Shown piece after piece: positions 5,711 to 5,884 of a DNA stretch of 5,884 bases. The notes under the pieces were generated by a model. It was not told the DNA's origin. It searched no databases and was given only the letters and a program-made list of their open reading frames with translations. The stretch comes from DATIHQ01 sp035480535 (GTDB taxonomy: Bacteria; Chlamydiota; Chlamydiia; Chlamydiales; SM23-39). The stretch spans positions 1 to 5,884 of the forward strand of contig DATIHQ010000074.1 in the NCBI GenBank assembly GCA_035480535.1. Reading direction: 5' to 3'. Numbering within the stretch: position 1 is the first letter of the stretch; each line of letters begins with the position of its first letter. Position numbers and translations under genes: made by a program.

Positions 5711-5761
5711 GCATCCACTCTCACTTCTGCCTTCTGCACTTCGACTTCTGACTTCTTCTTT
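5711..5761 (-). repeat. Right arm of inverted repeat
   Basis: This arm is complementary to 5304-5354. It begins 2 bases after the stop of the enclosed gene, and the perfect 16-base core is at 5723-5738. Of the ten mismatches to the left arm, six would be G-U pairs in a plus-strand transcript, leaving four unpaired positions in 50. Confidence 0.85.
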
Positions 5762-5884
5762 AATCACCATATCCAGGATCCAAGCAGACTGCGCAAGAGT
5801 ATCCAGTATCTAAATTCCTTAAAGTCGTAGAGACCCAAATAGATTCATTATAATGGGTTCCATCGCTCCAGATCGTCTTGGTAG
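5760..5884 (-). CDS. C-terminal end of an unrecognised gene entering from the right, partial
   Basis: The minus strand is open from the window edge to a TAA at 5762-5760, giving 40 residues that begin TKTIWSDGTHYNESIWVSTT and end DPGYGD. The composition (two Trp, several Gly, Tyr and Thr, a C-A-V-C pair) looks like a folded beta-rich C-terminus, not translated junk. However, 40 codons can stay open by chance and I recognise no family. The stop codon overlaps the outer edge of the right inverted-repeat arm, so the module ends where this gene ends. It could also be the remnant of a broken gene. Confidence 0.4.
   Translation of the reverse strand, partial: TKTIWSDGTHYNESIWVSTTLRNLDTGYSCAVCLDPGYGD

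Larger units (their letters stand above)
5304..5761 (+). mobile_element. IVS-like module: four-helix-bundle gene inside ~50-bp inverted repeats, abutting tRNA-Leu
   Basis: A single small gene is enclosed by imperfect inverted repeats (5304-5354 and 5711-5761) whose outer left edge coincides with the last base of the tRNA. The layout is like that of 23S rRNA intervening sequences, in which complementary ends form a stem that RNase III cuts out and the loop may encode this protein family. Here the module is next to a tRNA, not in 23S rRNA. I see no transposase, and no target-site duplication was recognised. That the unit moves is inference. Confidence 0.5.

Noticed and set aside
5846..5855. Perfect palindrome CATTATAATG containing a consensus TATAAT
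   Set aside because: No -35 at 16-18 bp on the plus strand, and it lies within the open minus-strand frame. A chance promoter-like match is likely.
5853..5884. ATG beginning a plus-strand frame (MGSIAPDRLG) at the window edge
   Set aside because: There is no ribosome site, only ten codons are visible, and the opposite strand has a better open frame.

Overview
The window reads as bacterial chromosome of a Gram-negative type. It holds a lipoprotein signal peptide, a soluble PAS histidine kinase paired with an NtrC-type activator, and a DUF115 protein. My best guess is Chlamydiota (an environmental, Parachlamydia-like lineage). That rests on the resemblance of the kinase/regulator pair to chlamydial CtcB/CtcC and is only about an even bet, because no unambiguous phylogenetic marker is present.

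Layout. Positions 1-933 (+) hold the 3' part of a DUF115/MptE-like gene that enters from the left. It meets, tail to tail with no spacer, a three-gene minus-strand operon: PAS histidine kinase (4296-3058), sigma54-dependent NtrC-family regulator (3053-1704) and a GNAT acetyltransferase (1695-934). The gaps within the operon are 4 and 8 nt, so it is tightly coupled. Diverging from the kinase is a lipoprotein with an M15-type zinc peptidase signature (4286-5146, +). The two divergent genes overlap by 11 bp at their start codons, so each promoter region must lie inside the other gene. A hairpin after the lipoprotein is a possible terminator.

The right end holds a tRNA-Leu(CAA) at 5221-5304. Directly abutting its 3' end is a compact module: a gene for a four-helix-bundle protein of the 23S rRNA intervening-sequence (IVS) family, enclosed by about 50-bp imperfect inverted repeats built from purine-rich heptads (5304-5354 and 5711-5761). 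Beyond it, the last 125 bases are open on the minus strand and look like the C-terminus of another gene.

How the genes may work together (inference): the cytosolic kinase senses an internal signal through its PAS domain and phosphorylates the NtrC-type activator, which drives sigma54 promoters. The divergent envelope lipoprotein and the co-transcribed acetyltransferase are candidate outputs. The IVS-like module is the most unusual item: it looks like a small RNA-structured or mobile element sitting outside 23S rRNA, next to a tRNA.
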